Notes: a model not told the origin generated them from the letters alone. Positions 21,717 through 32,031 are shown, counted from the first letter of the stretch. The stretch is DNA of 64,000 bases from Mycobacterium sp. 4858 (GCF_900240975.1 NZ_LT968776.1:1550001-1614000), one strand, 5' to 3'. A program made the numbers and translations.

Positions 21717-24647
21717 TCAGCGCGGCTGTACCAATCCGCCCGCCGGGCGCTCCTCGACGTTCTTGAGGATCAGCTCGCGGACGGCCGGACGCGGTCCGTA
21801 CGGTCGCAGCATGGTGCTGGCCGGCCGTGGTCGCACGTGCTGCGGCCACCAGAACCAGCGCCCGAGCAGGGTGGCCAGTGACGGTGTCATGAAGGACCGC
21901 ACGATCAAGGTGTCGAACAACAAACCCAGCGCGATCGTCGTACCCACCTGGGCCATCACCATCAGCGGGCTGAACGCGAACGTGGCCATGGTCGCGGCGA
22001 ACACCAGACCGGCGGAGGTCACCACCGAGCCCGAACCGGCCATGGCCCGGATAGTGCCCGTTTTGAGCCCGGCGTGGATTTCCTCCTTGAACCGCGATAT
22101 CAGCAGCAGGTTGTAGTCCGAGCCCACCGCCAGCAGCAGGATGATCGCCATGGCCAGCACCATCCAGTGCAACTTCAGGCCCAGGATGTACTGCCATAGG
22201 AGCACGGAGAGTCCGAATGAGGCGCCCAGTGACAGCAACACCGTACCGACGATCACAACGGCCGCCACGACGCTTCGGGTGATCACCAGCATGATGATGA
22301 AAATCAATGTGGCTGCGGCGATTCCGGCGATCATCAGGTCGATGTTGGAGCCGTCGTGCATGTCCTTGTACGTCGCGGCGGTACCGCCGAGGTAGACCTT
22401 GGAACCCTCCCAGGGCGTGCCCTTGATCGCCTCGTGCACGGCCTGCTTGATCGGTTCGATGTGGCTGATGCCTTCAGGACTCGCCGGGTCGCCCTCATGG
22501 GAGATGATCAACCGGACGGCGTGCCCATCCGGCGAGATGAACTGTTTGAGACCCCGTGCGAAATCCGGGCTCTTGAACGCCTCCGGCGGAAGGTAGAACG
22601 TGTCGTCGTTCTTGGCCTTGTCGAAGGCATCGCCTTGGGCGGTGGCGTTGTCGGACTGCGCTTTCGCCTGTTCGTTGAGACCCATCATGGTCGCGTAGTT
22701 CGACATGACGGTGTCGAGGTTGCGCTGCTGACTCTCGATCTGCGGCGGTATCAGCGCCACCAGCTTCGGCTGGATCTGATCCAACTTGTCCAGATTCGCG
22801 CTGAGGTCCACGATGTTCTGAGCCACCTGGTCGATGCCGTCGAGCGCGTTGAAGACCGACCGTAGCGCCCAGCAGACCGGAATGTCGTAGCAGTGCCTCT
22901 CCCAGTAGAAGAAGCTGCGGATCGGCCGGAAAAAGTCGTCGAAGTTGGCGATGTCGTCGCGCAGTGCCTCGGTGATCCTCACGGTTTCCTTGGTGAGCCT
23001 GGTGGTTTCGTGTGTCGTGTTACTGAGGTCCTGGGTCACCTGCATCTGCTCATGCAGCGTTGCCATCGTCTTGCGCAACTCGTCCGCCTGCTTGAGCAGG
23101 TTGTTCGCCTGTTCGTCTTGATAGTGCTGGGTCTGGATCCGCCCTGCGGCTTGTGCACTCATCTGAAATCCGAGGGTGCTGTGGTCGAGCGGCGTGCCCA
23201 ACGGCCGGGTGATCGTCTGCACCCGGCCGATACCGGGGATGTGGAAGACCGCCTTGGCGACCTTGTCCAGGACCAGGAAATCGGCCGGGTTGCGCAGGTC
23301 GTGATCGGTCTCGATCATCAACAGCTCAGGATTGAGCCGAGCCTGGTCGAAGTGCCGGTCCGCGGCGGCGTAACCGACATTGGCCGGGGTGTCTGCCGGC
23401 AGGAAGTGCCGATTGTCGTAGTCCGTCTTGTAACCGGGCAGGGCGAGCAGACCAACCAATGCGATCCCGATGGTCACCGCGAGAACCGGTGCGGGCCAGC
23501 GGACCACCGCGGTGCCGATGCGGCGCCACCCCTGGGTCTGCAGCTTGCGCTTCGGGTCGAGCAGCTTAAAGAACGACGCCACCGTCAGGACCGCCGGTGC
23601 CAGCGTCAAAGCCGCCAACACAGCGACCAGCATGCCGACCGCACACGGCACCCCCAGCGACTGGAAGTACGGCAGCCGGCAGAAGCTCAGGCAATACATC
23701 GCGCCTGCGATGGTCAGGCCCGATCCCAGCACGACATGCGCGGTGCTGTGAAACATGGTGTAGAACGCTTGTTCGCGGGTCTCGCCGAGACCGCGCGCCT
23801 CGTGGTAGCGGCCGACCACGAAGATCGCGTAGTCCGTCCCGGCGGCGATCGCCATCAGCACCAGCATGTTGTTGGCGAACGTGGAAAGCCCCATGACGCC
23901 GTAGTTACCGAGCGTCGCGACGACTCCTCGGGCCGCTGCCAGCTCGATGAACACCATGGCCAGCATGATCAGCATGGTGATCACCGACCGGTAGACGAAC
24001 AGCAGCATCACCACGATCACCAAAAAAGTGACAAGCGTGACGACCGCTACGCCCTTCTCGCCCGCATGGGACTGATCGGCGAACAGCGGACCCGGGCCGG
24101 TGACGTATGCCTTGATCCCCGGCGGCGCGGGTACCGAGTCCACGATCTTGCGGAGGGCCAGGGCAGACTCGTTCGCCTGCCCGCCGCCCATGTTGCCGAC
24201 GAGGTAGACCTGGACGTACGCGGCCTTCTGGTCGTGGCTCTGGGAACCCGCCGCCGTCAGCGGATCACTCCAGAAATCCTGCACATGCTGAACGTGATTC
24301 TTGTCTTGTTCGACGCGCCTGACGATCTCGTCGTAGTAGCGGTGCGCTTCGGCCCCGAGTGGCTTGTCGCCCTCCAGCAAGATCATGGCCGAGTTGTCGG
24401 AGTTGAACTCTTTGAACGTCGATCCGACCTTCATCGTCGACTGAAAGGACGCCGCGGCAGTCGGACTCATCGACACCGAGTGGGTTTTGGCGACGACCTC
24501 GAGCTGCGGCGCCACGGTGTTGGTGACGAACACGATGGCCAACCACACCAGGACGATCGGCAGGGCAAGCCGATGGATCATCCGCGGCAGGAACGGCGGG
24601 ATCAGCGGCTGATCGACGCGCGGCGGAGCCTCGCCTGGCTCGCTCAT
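21717..24647 (-). CDS. MmpL4/MmpL5-family RND transporter
   Basis: A 976-residue inner-membrane RND exporter with about 12 helices: one near residues 28-46, five from about 193 to 365, one near 395 and five in the C-terminal quarter. Two large extracytoplasmic domains lie between, the second carrying a coiled-coil stretch (about 490-640) with the family segment [19 protein letters not shown]-type N-terminus, TDYAIF and [14 protein letters not shown] are MmpL motifs. It resembles MmpL4 and MmpL5 about equally, both siderophore exporters in M. tuberculosis. Its ATG overlaps the mmpS stop (ATGA). Which paralogue it is cannot be settled here. Confidence 0.93.
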   Translation of the reverse strand: MSEPGEAPPRVDQPLIPPFLPRMIHRLALPIVLVWLAIVFVTNTVAPQLEVVAKTHSVSMSPTAAASFQSTMKVGSTFKEFNSDNSAMILLEGDKPLGAEAHRYYDEIVRRVEQDKNHVQHVQDFWSDPLTAAGSQSHDQKAAYVQVYLVGNMGGGQANESALALRKIVDSVPAPPGIKAYVTGPGPLFADQSHAGEKGVAVVTLVTFLVIVVMLLFVYRSVITMLIMLAMVFIELAAARGVVATLGNYGVMGLSTFANNMLVLMAIAAGTDYAIFVVGRYHEARGLGETREQAFYTMFHSTAHVVLGSGLTIAGAMYCLSFCRLPYFQSLGVPCAVGMLVAVLAALTLAPAVLTVASFFKLLDPKRKLQTQGWRRIGTAVVRWPAPVLAVTIGIALVGLLALPGYKTDYDNRHFLPADTPANVGYAAADRHFDQARLNPELLMIETDHDLRNPADFLVLDKVAKAVFHIPGIGRVQTITRPLGTPLDHSTLGFQMSAQAAGRIQTQHYQDEQANNLLKQADELRKTMATLHEQMQVTQDLSNTTHETTRLTKETVRITEALRDDIANFDDFFRPIRSFFYWERHCYDIPVCWALRSVFNALDGIDQVAQNIVDLSANLDKLDQIQPKLVALIPPQIESQQRNLDTVMSNYATMMGLNEQAKAQSDNATAQGDAFDKAKNDDTFYLPPEAFKSPDFARGLKQFISPDGHAVRLIISHEGDPASPEGISHIEPIKQAVHEAIKGTPWEGSKVYLGGTAATYKDMHDGSNIDLMIAGIAAATLIFIIMLVITRSVVAAVVIVGTVLLSLGASFGLSVLLWQYILGLKLHWMVLAMAIILLLAVGSDYNLLLISRFKEEIHAGLKTGTIRAMAGSGSVVTSAGLVFAATMATFAFSPLMVMAQVGTTIALGLLFDTLIVRSFMTPSLATLLGRWFWWPQHVRPRPASTMLRPYGPRPAVRELILKNVEERPAGGLVQPR

Positions 24648-25192
24648 GCGGACTTGTCCAAGCAGTAGACGAAGGGGTTCACGGTTTCGTTGGAATCCGA
24701 GCGATTCGGAGCCTTGATGACGTCACCGTGCCCGTCGTGGTTGTTCACCACGAACTGGCAGGCGATCCAACTGCCGTCGCCTTGCGCGATCAGGTTTGCC
24801 GGGATGCCGGGCTTCGTTGAACTCAAAATTATGCTCCAGGGCAAGGGCACGTTGAGGGCCTGCTGCGGATGGGAGTTCTCGTCGAGGTAGTTGATGGTCG
24901 CCGTGCTGCCCGGTGAGCCCCAGACCTCGAGCGTGATCGTCTTGGCGTTGAACTGGTCGAGCACCTCGCCCGAGGTGCCACCACCGAACGAGCCCTTGTG
25001 AACGCCGAAGACGCCGTGCAATCGGTATACGACGAATCCCGACACCGCGACGACAGCTGCGACCGTGAGCACCAACCAGAAACGTCCCAACAGCCCCTTT
25101 TTCTTGGCGCGCTGCGGAGCGACGCCTTTGCCCTCCCCGCCGGCGGAGCCCTGCTTCTTCAGCGGCTCGGTCCTTGCCTCAGTCGTCGTCAT
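24644..25192 (-). CDS. MmpS-family accessory protein
   Basis: A 182-residue membrane-anchored partner of MmpL: a basic cytoplasmic N-terminus, one membrane helix ([20 protein letters not shown], about 36-55) and a periplasmic beta domain containing [21 protein letters not shown] and two cysteines (WIACQF, FVYCLD), the usual MmpS disulfide. The N-terminus is longer than in typical 140-residue MmpS4; ATG 25192 is assumed. It overlaps mmpL by 4 nt, so the pair is coupled, and follows the TetR gene by 70 bp. Confidence 0.9.
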   Translation of the reverse strand: MTTTEARTEPLKKQGSAGGEGKGVAPQRAKKKGLLGRFWLVLTVAAVVAVSGFVVYRLHGVFGVHKGSFGGGTSGEVLDQFNAKTITLEVWGSPGSTATINYLDENSHPQQALNVPLPWSIILSSTKPGIPANLIAQGDGSWIACQFVVNNHDGHGDVIKAPNRSDSNETVNPFVYCLDKSA

Positions 25193-25262
25193 GGGCAGTC
25201 CAAGTCCTTCCCGTCTTCGCCCGGTTGGAGTTCGCCAAGCCATGGCTCCCCGGCCTCCTTGT

Positions 25263-25931
25263 TCATGGCTTCTCCGCGATGAGGCCGACGCACGTCGCGG
25301 TCAGCAGGCGGGTGAGGGCCGAGGCGAAGTCCAGATTCCATTCGGGCGGCACCACTTCCGGCTCCTCGGCGTAGGCGTCGGTGAGGCGCTCCGGCGGGTT
25401 GGCCACCTGCCATAGCGTGGCCGCCAGCGAGTACGCCGCCAGCAGGATGTCCAGCGACCCCGAGCGGCCGAGTTCCGGCAGCGCGTTCTCGATGGAATCG
25501 GCGAGAGAGAGCGTGGCGGCCGTGCTGATCCGCTTAACCTCGACCACCCTCTCGGCGTCCACCTCGTGCTCGAGGTGCAGGTGCAGGTTGGCCAGCAAGT
25601 CGCAGAACAGCGGGTCGTCGGCCAGGGCATCGGCCAGCGTCTCGGCGATTCGCGACGGCGACTTCGGGCCCGGCTTGGCCAACTTCTCGGACACGGTGGT
25701 CGACCAGCGCACCCACCCCTCTGCCGACAGGTGCAGCAGAACTTCCTTGTGCGAGCTGAAGTAGCGGCGGACCGCGGAGTAGTGGATACCGGCCCGGCTG
25801 GCGACGGCGGTCAGGGTGACCGAGGCGACGCCCGTCTCGAGCGCCAGCGAGCGCGCGGCTTCCACGAGTGCCTCCGCACGTTGGCGCTTCTTCTCCTCGG
25901 TGCGGGCGCGCTGGAAGGTGAGTTGCGCCAC
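25263..25931 (-). CDS. TetR regulator upstream of mmpS-mmpL
   Basis: A 222-residue TetR repressor with VTLTAVASRAGIHYSAVRRYFSSHKEVLL as the DNA-binding region (about residues 38-66). GTG 25931 is chosen because it gives a normal short N-terminus (VAQLTFQRARTEEKKRQRAE); the longer frame would carry an odd tail. It lies upstream of and in the same direction as mmpS and mmpL and is divergent from a DipZ-like gene. In M. tuberculosis the comparable regulator Rv0452 is divergent from mmpS4, so the arrangement differs. It probably controls the exporter and perhaps the divergent gene. Confidence 0.88.
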   Translation of the reverse strand: MAQLTFQRARTEEKKRQRAEALVEAARSLALETGVASVTLTAVASRAGIHYSAVRRYFSSHKEVLLHLSAEGWVRWSTTVSEKLAKPGPKSPSRIAETLADALADDPLFCDLLANLHLHLEHEVDAERVVEVKRISTAATLSLADSIENALPELGRSGSLDILLAAYSLAATLWQVANPPERLTDAYAEEPEVVPPEWNLDFASALTRLLTATCVGLIAEKP

Positions 25932-25941
25932 CGCCAGAGCG

Positions 25942-25973
25942 TAACGCACGTTGTGTGATTTGTATAACGCACG
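25942..25973. promoter_or_regulatory. Direct repeat operator candidate, TetR/dipZ-like intergenic region
   Basis: TAACGCACG at 25942-25950 and again at 25965-25973, 23 bp apart, just upstream of the TetR start in the divergent promoter region. The spacing of about two helical turns suits a dimeric repressor. Confidence 0.4.
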
Positions 25974-26033
25974 GGGCGTGATTTGCACCGGGCCACATTG
26001 AACCTTCCCGGCCGGGTAAAGGTGTATGTAGGT

Positions 26034-27758
26034 ATGCACACCATCGCGCTCATCGGCTTCCTCGGCGGCCTCATCACCGGCATCTCGCCGTGCATCCTGC
26101 CGGTGCTGCCGGTCCTTCTGCTATCGGGCGCGGGCAGCACCCGGGGGCTCAGTGCCGCCGCGCGGCCCTACCTGGTGATCGCCGGCCTGGTCTGCAGCTT
26201 CTCGCTGGCCACGCTGGTGGGCTCCGGGCTGTTGACGGCGCTGCACCTGCCGCAGGACGCGATCCGGTGGGCGGCCCTGGTGGTGTTGGTGCTGATCGGC
26301 CTCGGGTTGATCTTCCCGCCCCTGCAGCACCTGATCGAGCGGCCGTTCGGCTACCTGCCGCAGCGGCAAATCGGCGCCAACGCAGACGGTTTCGGGCTCG
26401 GATTGACCCTGGGCGCGCTGTATGTGCCGTGCGCGGGCCCGGTGCTCGCGGCGATCGTGGTCGCCGGCGGCACGCAGACGATCGGGGCCGGCGCGTTGGT
26501 GCTGACCGGGACGTTCGCGCTGGGCAATGCGCTGCCGCTGCTGGCGTTCGCGCTGGCCGGGCGGCGCGTCGCCGAACGTGTCGCCGCGTTCCGCCGCCGC
26601 CAGCGCGCGATTCAGGTCGCCGGCGGGATCATGATGGTGGTGCTGGCCGTGGCGCTGGTCTTCAACCTCCCCGCGATGCTGCAGCGCGCGATCCCGGACT
26701 ACACGACGGCGATGCAGAACGAGATCGGTGGCAACGAACTCCAGCGCACTCTCAACCCCGCCGCGGCGACGCCGCCGCCCGGGTCCGGCGGCTTGCGGCT
26801 GAGCCCGGCCGGGGTCAGCGCCAGCGGCGCGCTGACCAACTGCATGGACGGCGCCACCCAGTTGCAGCAGTGCGGCCCGGCACCGGCGGTCGGCGGGGTC
26901 ACGGGGTGGCTCAACACCCCGGACGGCAAACCGCTCGACGAGGCGGCGGTGCGCGACAAGGTGGTGCTGATCGACTTCTGGGCGTATTCGTGCATCAACT
27001 GCCAGCGGGCCATCCCGCACGTGGTCGATTGGTACAACCGGTACCACGACGCGGGGTTCGTCGTCATCGGGGTGCACACCCCCGAATACGCCTTCGAACG
27101 GGTGCCCGCCAACGTCGCCAGCGGCGCCGCCGCGTTGCACATCACCTACCCCGTCGCCCTGGACAACGACTACACCACCTGGAACAACTACCAAAACCTT
27201 TACTGGCCGGCCGAATACCTCATCGATGCGAACGGAACGGTCCGGCACACCAAATTCGGTGAAGGCGACTACGACGGCACCGAGAAGCTGATCCGCGAGC
27301 TGATCGCCGACGCCCGTCCCGGCGCCCGGCTGCCCGCGCCGACGCAGTCGCCGGACACCACGCCCCGGACCCGGCTCACGCCCGAGACCTACCTCGGGAT
27401 CGACCGGGCCCGAAACTACGGTGGCGCAGGCGATTACAAGTCGGGTGCGTTCGGCTACCCGCCGCAGTTGGCCGGCGACAGGTTCGCGCTGACCGGCCGG
27501 TGGAAGCTCGACGACCAGGGCGCCACCGCCGACAGCGACGACGCGGCCATCCGGCTGAACTACACCGCCAAGGACGTCTACGTCGTCGTCGGCGGGACGG
27601 GCACGCTCACGGTGACGCGGGACGGGACGACGACGACGACTCCGATCGGCGGGCCGCCCACCCTGCACCGGGTCGTGGCCGACCCGGAGGCGCGCAGCGA
27701 CCAGCTCGACATGCGGGTCAGCCCTGGGCTGCAAGTCTTTTCGTTCACCTTCGGCTAG
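26034..27758 (+). CDS. DipZ-like CcdA-thioredoxin fusion protein
   Basis: A 574-residue membrane redox protein. Residues about 1-230 form a CcdA/DsbD-type helical domain with C20 in [12 protein letters not shown] and a second cysteine in YVPCAGPV; then a thioredoxin-like domain with C320-x-x-C323 (YSCINCQRA); then a C-terminal beta domain (about 440-574) as in DipZ. It is expected to pass electrons from the cytoplasm to periplasmic disulfides. ATG 26034 starts just before the first helix. M. tuberculosis DipZ is at Rv2874, so this copy sits at an unusual locus. Confidence 0.88.
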   Translation: MHTIALIGFLGGLITGISPCILPVLPVLLLSGAGSTRGLSAAARPYLVIAGLVCSFSLATLVGSGLLTALHLPQDAIRWAALVVLVLIGLGLIFPPLQHLIERPFGYLPQRQIGANADGFGLGLTLGALYVPCAGPVLAAIVVAGGTQTIGAGALVLTGTFALGNALPLLAFALAGRRVAERVAAFRRRQRAIQVAGGIMMVVLAVALVFNLPAMLQRAIPDYTTAMQNEIGGNELQRTLNPAAATPPPGSGGLRLSPAGVSASGALTNCMDGATQLQQCGPAPAVGGVTGWLNTPDGKPLDEAAVRDKVVLIDFWAYSCINCQRAIPHVVDWYNRYHDAGFVVIGVHTPEYAFERVPANVASGAAALHITYPVALDNDYTTWNNYQNLYWPAEYLIDANGTVRHTKFGEGDYDGTEKLIRELIADARPGARLPAPTQSPDTTPRTRLTPETYLGIDRARNYGGAGDYKSGAFGYPPQLAGDRFALTGRWKLDDQGATADSDDAAIRLNYTAKDVYVVVGGTGTLTVTRDGTTTTTPIGGPPTLHRVVADPEARSDQLDMRVSPGLQVFSFTFG

Positions 27759-28630
27759 CCGGCGGGTTTCTTCCGCAGACTGCCCAGCATCGCGACGAGC
27801 ACGCCGGCGATCGCCAGGGCCACGCCCGTGAGCAGCGCCAGGTTGAGCCACTGGTGCAGGCCCGCCTCCGCGTGGTCGACCATGACCTCGGCGATGCGGC
27901 GGATGTCGCCGGTGGTGTGGTTGAGCGCGGCATCGACGCTGCGGCCGGCGATCTCGATGCCCGCCCACCCGCCGGCGCCGACCAGCAGCGCGGAAACCCC
28001 CAGGCTCGTGAGCGCCTTGCCGCGGCGGCGGGCGGCGGCCAGCGTCAGCACGGCACAGATCACGCTCAGGGCCGCCGCGCCGACGCTGACCCACGGCCCC
28101 CAGGTGGCGAGCGGGCTGAGCTGCCCCGGCCGCAGCGAGCGCGGCGTCGACGCCGTCAGTGGAACGCTCAGCGTCGCAGGCACTTTCACGTTGTGGCTGC
28201 TCAGTATCCGCTGCAGCGAGGCGTCCTCGAGCATCGGTGCCACGTCGATCGCCCACGATCCACCGGCCCCGTCGGCGCTGAACAACCAGCGGTGCGCCGT
28301 CCGGTTCGCCCTGGCGAACAGCGCCGGAAACGCCGGCCCGGCCGTGAACGCGGCGGCGGCCTGGTGCAACTGCGCCGCGTCGACCGGCCGGCGTCCCCCG
28401 GTGCGATCCGCGATGAGCGCCATCGCGCGGTTGGTCAGCTCGTCCGCGGCCGCGGACTGCAGCGCGGGATCACCCGCGGCCCGCTGGGCCAGCGCGGCGT
28501 AGCCAGCCTCACTGACGACGTTGCACTGCAGCCACGCCGCCGGGATCGCCACGGCCAGCGCGACGGTCGTGGCCAGCCACAGGATCGCCCGCAAGACCGC
28601 GGCCACCAATCGCACGTCGCGAAAACCCAA
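27755..28630 (-). CDS. Membrane protein of unknown function
   Basis: A 291-residue protein with an N-terminal helix (about 10-34), a helical extracytoplasmic domain (about 35-175), and three to four C-terminal membrane helices (about 178-200, 208-225 and 258-282). A single cysteine follows the first helix. Its last four bases overlap the end of the DipZ-like gene on the other strand, and it follows the DinB-family gene by three bases, so those two are likely cotranscribed. I recognise no family. Confidence 0.75.
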   Translation of the reverse strand: MGFRDVRLVAAVLRAILWLATTVALAVAIPAAWLQCNVVSEAGYAALAQRAAGDPALQSAAADELTNRAMALIADRTGGRRPVDAAQLHQAAAAFTAGPAFPALFARANRTAHRWLFSADGAGGSWAIDVAPMLEDASLQRILSSHNVKVPATLSVPLTASTPRSLRPGQLSPLATWGPWVSVGAAALSVICAVLTLAAARRRGKALTSLGVSALLVGAGGWAGIEIAGRSVDAALNHTTGDIRRIAEVMVDHAEAGLHQWLNLALLTGVALAIAGVLVAMLGSLRKKPAG

Positions 28631-28633
28631 GCC

Positions 28634-29158
28634 CTAGGGCGCGATTCCGCGCACGTACGCGGCCTGCCCCAGGTGTTGGGCGCAGTCGTCGATGATGCTC
28701 ACCAACCGGGCACTGGCGGTCACCGGCGGGTCCCAGTTGGTGTCGACCACCCGCTGAAGTTCGGCGGCGGTCACGCCGGCGACGTACTCGAGGGTCAGCT
28801 TGTGCACCGCGTGGTAGTAGCCGGACAGCAGGTCAGCGGGCGCCTTGACCTTGCCGACCTGCTCCGGGCCGTGCCCGTAGCCGGTGTCGTTGCGCGGCAG
28901 GTCGAGCGCGAACCGGTCCGCCCAGCCGTCGCGCAGCCACACCTGCTCGACGCCGGCCACGTCGGCCAGCTGGATGTCCTGCACCCGCGCACTGTGCCAG
29001 AGCAACCAGGCGATGCTGTTGGCGTGCGGGGTGACTCGATAGTTGGCGACCTCGTCGGTCAACCCGTCGGCAATTCCGTCGACGTGTTCGATCAACCGGG
29101 TGAAGGCATCGCGGAGCAGTTCTTGGGCGGCGGAGTCGGGGCTGGAGGTGTTGGCCAT
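28634..29158 (-). CDS. DinB/DUF664-family protein
   Basis: A 174-residue four-helix-bundle protein of the DinB/mycothiol-dependent maleylpyruvate isomerase superfamily. Histidines in NSIAWLLWHSARVQD (about 48-62), in YYHAVHK (about 114-120) and in CAQHLGQA (about 159-166) form the likely metal-binding triad. Such proteins are often thiol (mycothiol)-dependent transferases, but the substrate is unknown. The frame stays open far upstream by GC bias; ATG 29158 is taken because it opens a natural N-terminus (MANTSSPDSAAQELL). Confidence 0.85.
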   Translation of the reverse strand: MANTSSPDSAAQELLRDAFTRLIEHVDGIADGLTDEVANYRVTPHANSIAWLLWHSARVQDIQLADVAGVEQVWLRDGWADRFALDLPRNDTGYGHGPEQVGKVKAPADLLSGYYHAVHKLTLEYVAGVTAAELQRVVDTNWDPPVTASARLVSIIDDCAQHLGQAAYVRGIAP

Positions 29159-29200
29159 ACCCGCGACATTAGATCCTGGCACCACCCGCGGGCGCGGTCG

Positions 29201-29206
29201 TAGATT
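29201..29206 (+). promoter_or_regulatory. -10 element of a leaderless amidohydrolase promoter
   Basis: TAGATT six bases before the ATG at 29213. Confidence 0.5.
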
Positions 29207-29212
29207 ATTTGA

Positions 29213-30943
29213 ATGACCTACGACCTCATCATCCGCAACGGCACCATCGTGGACGGGCTGGGCGGTGAGCCGTTCGTCGGCGACGTCGCGGTGCGAGACG
29301 GCGTCATCGCGGCGGTGGGCGCCGTCAACGGGGAAGCCGCACGGCGGGAGATCGACGCCACCGGGCTGCTGGTCACCCCGGGCTTCGTCGACCTGCACAC
29401 CCACTACGACGGGCAGTCCATCTGGTCGGAACGCCTGACGCCGTCGTCGGCGCACGGGGTGACCACCGTGGTCATGGGCAACTGCGGGGTGGGCTTCGCC
29501 CCCTGCCGCCAGGAGGACCACGACGTGCTCGTCGACGTGATGGCCGGCGTCGAGGACATCCCCGGCGTCGTCATGACCGACGGCCTGCCCTGGACATGGG
29601 AGACGTTCCCCGAATACCTGGACGCGCTGGACGCCGGCCGGCGTGACATCGACGTCGCCGCGTACCTGCCGCACTCCCCGCTGCGGGTCTACGTGATGGG
29701 CGAGCGCGGCGCCAACCGCGAGCCGGCCACCGCCGAGGACCTCGCCAAGATGCGGGCGCTGGCCAAGGAGGCGGTCGAGGTCGGGGCGCTGGGCTTCGCG
29801 TCGTCCCGGTTGACCATCCACAAGACGGAAAGCGGTTCGCCCATCCCGAGTTACGACGCCGCGCGCGAGGAGATCGAGGAGATCGCCCGCGGTGTCGTCG
29901 ACGGGGGCGGCGGCCTGCTGCAGTTCGTGCCGGACATCCCGGCCGGCGGCTACGAACCGGTGCTGCAGATGGTGTTCGACGTGGCCGAGGACGTCGGCCT
30001 GCCGCTCACGTTCACACTCGTCGTCGCCAACGCCGGCGACCCGACCTGGCCGGACGCCATCACCATGATCGAGAAGGCCAACGCGGCGGGCGGTGACATC
30101 ACCGCGCAGCTGCTTCCGCGTCCGATCGGGTTGATCATCGGGCTGCAGCTGTCCGCCAACCCGTTCGTGCTCTACCCGAGCTACCGGGAGATCGCCCACC
30201 TGCCGCTGGCCGAGCGGGTCGCCGAGATGCGCAAGCCGGAGGTGCGCGCCCGCATCCTGGCCGACAAGCCCGGCGTCGGTCATCCGATCCTGTACGTGGC
30301 GCAGATGTGGGACTGGATCTTCCCGCTGGGCGACAACCCGGACTACGAGCCGGACCCGTCGACCAGCGTCGGGGCGCGGGCCCGGGCCCGCGGCGTCGAC
30401 CCCATGGAGGAGGCCTACGACCGGCTGCTCGACGACGACGGCCGCGCCATGCTGCTGGTGGCCACCAGCAACCTGCAGGGCAATTCGCTGGACACCGTCG
30501 GGGAGCTCCTGCACCGCGACGACGTGGTGCTGGGGCTCGGCGACGGCGGCGCGCACTACGGGATGATCTGCGACGCCAGCTACTCGACATACTTTCTTGC
30601 GCACTGGGCCCGCGACCGCAAGCGCGGGCGGTTCACCGTGCCGGAGGCCGTCCGCGAACTCACCTCGGTGCCGGCCCGCATCGCCGGGCTGGGCGACCGG
30701 GGCCGCATCGCAGTCGGGTACAAGGCCGACCTCAACGTCATCGATCACGCCGCGTTGCGGCTGCACAAACCGGTCATCGCCTACGACCTGCCGGCCGGCG
30801 GGCGGCGCCTGGACCAGACCGCCGACGGGTACGTCGCCACCGTCGTCGCCGGCGAAGTGATCGCGGAGAACGGCGTGCCGACCGACGCCCGTCCCGGCAA
30901 GTTGGTCCGCGGGCGGCAGCCCAGGCCAGCAGCCGCGCAATAA
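29213..30943 (+). CDS. D-aminoacylase-like amidohydrolase
   Basis: A 576-residue member of the amidohydrolase superfamily (N-acyl-D-amino-acid deacylase group). A small beta domain (1-55) is followed by the metal-binding H62-x-H64 in GFVDLHTHYDGQ, a TIM barrel and the late DGGAHYG motif with an active-site aspartate, then a C-terminal beta segment (GYKADLNVIDHA). The substrate is unknown; hydrolysis of an N-acyl or cyclic amide is expected. A TAGATT -10 element (29201-29206) ends 6 nt before the ATG, indicating a leaderless transcript. Confidence 0.9.
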   Translation: MTYDLIIRNGTIVDGLGGEPFVGDVAVRDGVIAAVGAVNGEAARREIDATGLLVTPGFVDLHTHYDGQSIWSERLTPSSAHGVTTVVMGNCGVGFAPCRQEDHDVLVDVMAGVEDIPGVVMTDGLPWTWETFPEYLDALDAGRRDIDVAAYLPHSPLRVYVMGERGANREPATAEDLAKMRALAKEAVEVGALGFASSRLTIHKTESGSPIPSYDAAREEIEEIARGVVDGGGGLLQFVPDIPAGGYEPVLQMVFDVAEDVGLPLTFTLVVANAGDPTWPDAITMIEKANAAGGDITAQLLPRPIGLIIGLQLSANPFVLYPSYREIAHLPLAERVAEMRKPEVRARILADKPGVGHPILYVAQMWDWIFPLGDNPDYEPDPSTSVGARARARGVDPMEEAYDRLLDDDGRAMLLVATSNLQGNSLDTVGELLHRDDVVLGLGDGGAHYGMICDASYSTYFLAHWARDRKRGRFTVPEAVRELTSVPARIAGLGDRGRIAVGYKADLNVIDHAALRLHKPVIAYDLPAGGRRLDQTADGYVATVVAGEVIAENGVPTDARPGKLVRGRQPRPAAAQ

Positions 30944-30981
30944 CGCCACCAAAACGGCCAGATCCCGGGTAAGTTGAGCCG

Positions 30982-31587
30982 GTGACGAGCCCGCATTTTG
31001 CGTGGTTGCCGCCAGAAGTGAACTCGGCACGAATCCATTCGGGTCCCGGAGCCGGGCCGCTGCTTGCTGCCGCGGAAGCCTGGGACGGCCTTGCCGAGGA
31101 CCTGGCATCGTCAGCCTCGTCGTTTTCTTCGGTCACGTCAAATCTCGCCAGCGGGTCCTGGCAGGGCCCGTCGTCGGCGGCGATGATGGCCCTCGCCACG
31201 CACTACGTGAGCTGGCTCAGCGCGGCGGCGGCGCAGGCGCAGGCGGTGTCCAGTCAGGCCTCCGCCGTCGCGGCCGCGTTCGAGGGCGCCCTGGCGGCGA
31301 CGGTGCAGCCGGCGGTGGTCGCCGCCAATCGCGCACTCGCCCACGCGTTGTCGGCCACCAATCATCTGGGCCAGAACACCCCTGCGATCGCCGACATCGA
31401 GGCCGCCTACGACCAGATGTGGGCGTCGGACGTGGAAGCGATGTACGGCTACCACGCCGACGCGTCGGCGGCCGTGGAGAAGTTGGCACCCTGGCAGCAG
31501 GTTCTGCAGAACCTCGGTTTCCACTTCAGCAGCAGCGGCCAGCTCACGTTCGGCCTCCCGGCGGCGCGAGTTCCGCGCACGCTCTAG
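30982..31587 (+). CDS. Short PPE-family protein
   Basis: A 201-residue PPE protein. The PPE domain spans about residues 1-170 with the diagnostic WLPPEVNSARIHSGPGAGPLL and the W60-Q-G turn of the WxG type; it should pair with a PE partner and be exported by a type VII (ESX) system. Only about 30 residues follow the domain, so the long C-terminal region of PPE10 (Rv0442c), which holds this syntenic place in M. tuberculosis, is missing. No PE gene is adjacent. TAAGTT (30970-30975) lies six bases before the GTG start, suggesting leaderless initiation. Confidence 0.9.
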   Translation: MTSPHFAWLPPEVNSARIHSGPGAGPLLAAAEAWDGLAEDLASSASSFSSVTSNLASGSWQGPSSAAMMALATHYVSWLSAAAAQAQAVSSQASAVAAAFEGALAATVQPAVVAANRALAHALSATNHLGQNTPAIADIEAAYDQMWASDVEAMYGYHADASAAVEKLAPWQQVLQNLGFHFSSSGQLTFGLPAARVPRTL

Positions 31588-31617
31588 CGCCCCGCCCCGC
31601 GCCTATCCTGGAGCACC

Positions 31618-32016
31618 ATGCGCACGAAGAAGAGGGTGGACATCGAGCGGCTCGGGGCCGCTCTCCCCGACTATCCGTACGCCTACCTGGTCACCGCGGA
31701 CGACGACTACCGCGTGCACACCGTGACGGTCGAGCCGCAGCTGCGCGACGCGACACTCGACGTCGGCCTCATCGGCGGCCGCACCCGGCAGAATCTGGCC
31801 CAGCGTCGCGACGTCACCCTGCTGTGGCCCCCGGCCGAGCCCGGCGGCTATTCGCTGATCGTCGACGGCACCGCCGAGGTGACCGAGGCCGGGGACGCGG
31901 TGCGCCTCGAGGTGGTGCCCACCCGCGCGCTGCTGCACCGCGACGCCGACCCCGACTCGCCGGAGGCCGCCAAGGGCTGCCTGCACGACTGCGTGGTGTT
32001 CTCCCTGCCGGCCTAG
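31618..32016 (+). CDS. Pyridoxamine-phosphate-oxidase-like flavin protein (Rv0441c-like)
   Basis: A 132-residue split-barrel protein resembling the PNPOx/F420- or FMN-binding family: [21 protein letters not shown], then [20 protein letters not shown] and [12 protein letters not shown]. The enzyme substrate is unknown. It occupies the Rv0441c position between PPE10 and groEL2. TATCCT lies 8 nt upstream of the ATG, with GGAG in between, so leaderless or short-leader initiation is possible. Confidence 0.85.
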   Translation: MRTKKRVDIERLGAALPDYPYAYLVTADDDYRVHTVTVEPQLRDATLDVGLIGGRTRQNLAQRRDVTLLWPPAEPGGYSLIVDGTAEVTEAGDAVRLEVVPTRALLHRDADPDSPEAAKGCLHDCVVFSLPA

Positions 32017-32031
32017 GGCGCGCCACGGCGG

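Noticed and set aside
22893..24668. Long plus-strand open frame opposite mmpL
   Set aside because: It is antisense to a well-conserved transporter and its composition (His/Arg/Asp-rich) is what high-GC antisense frames give.
29159..31108. Large upstream extension of the DinB-family gene on the minus strand
   Set aside because: The frame is open only through GC bias and runs opposite the amidohydrolase; the protein starts naturally at ATG 29158.
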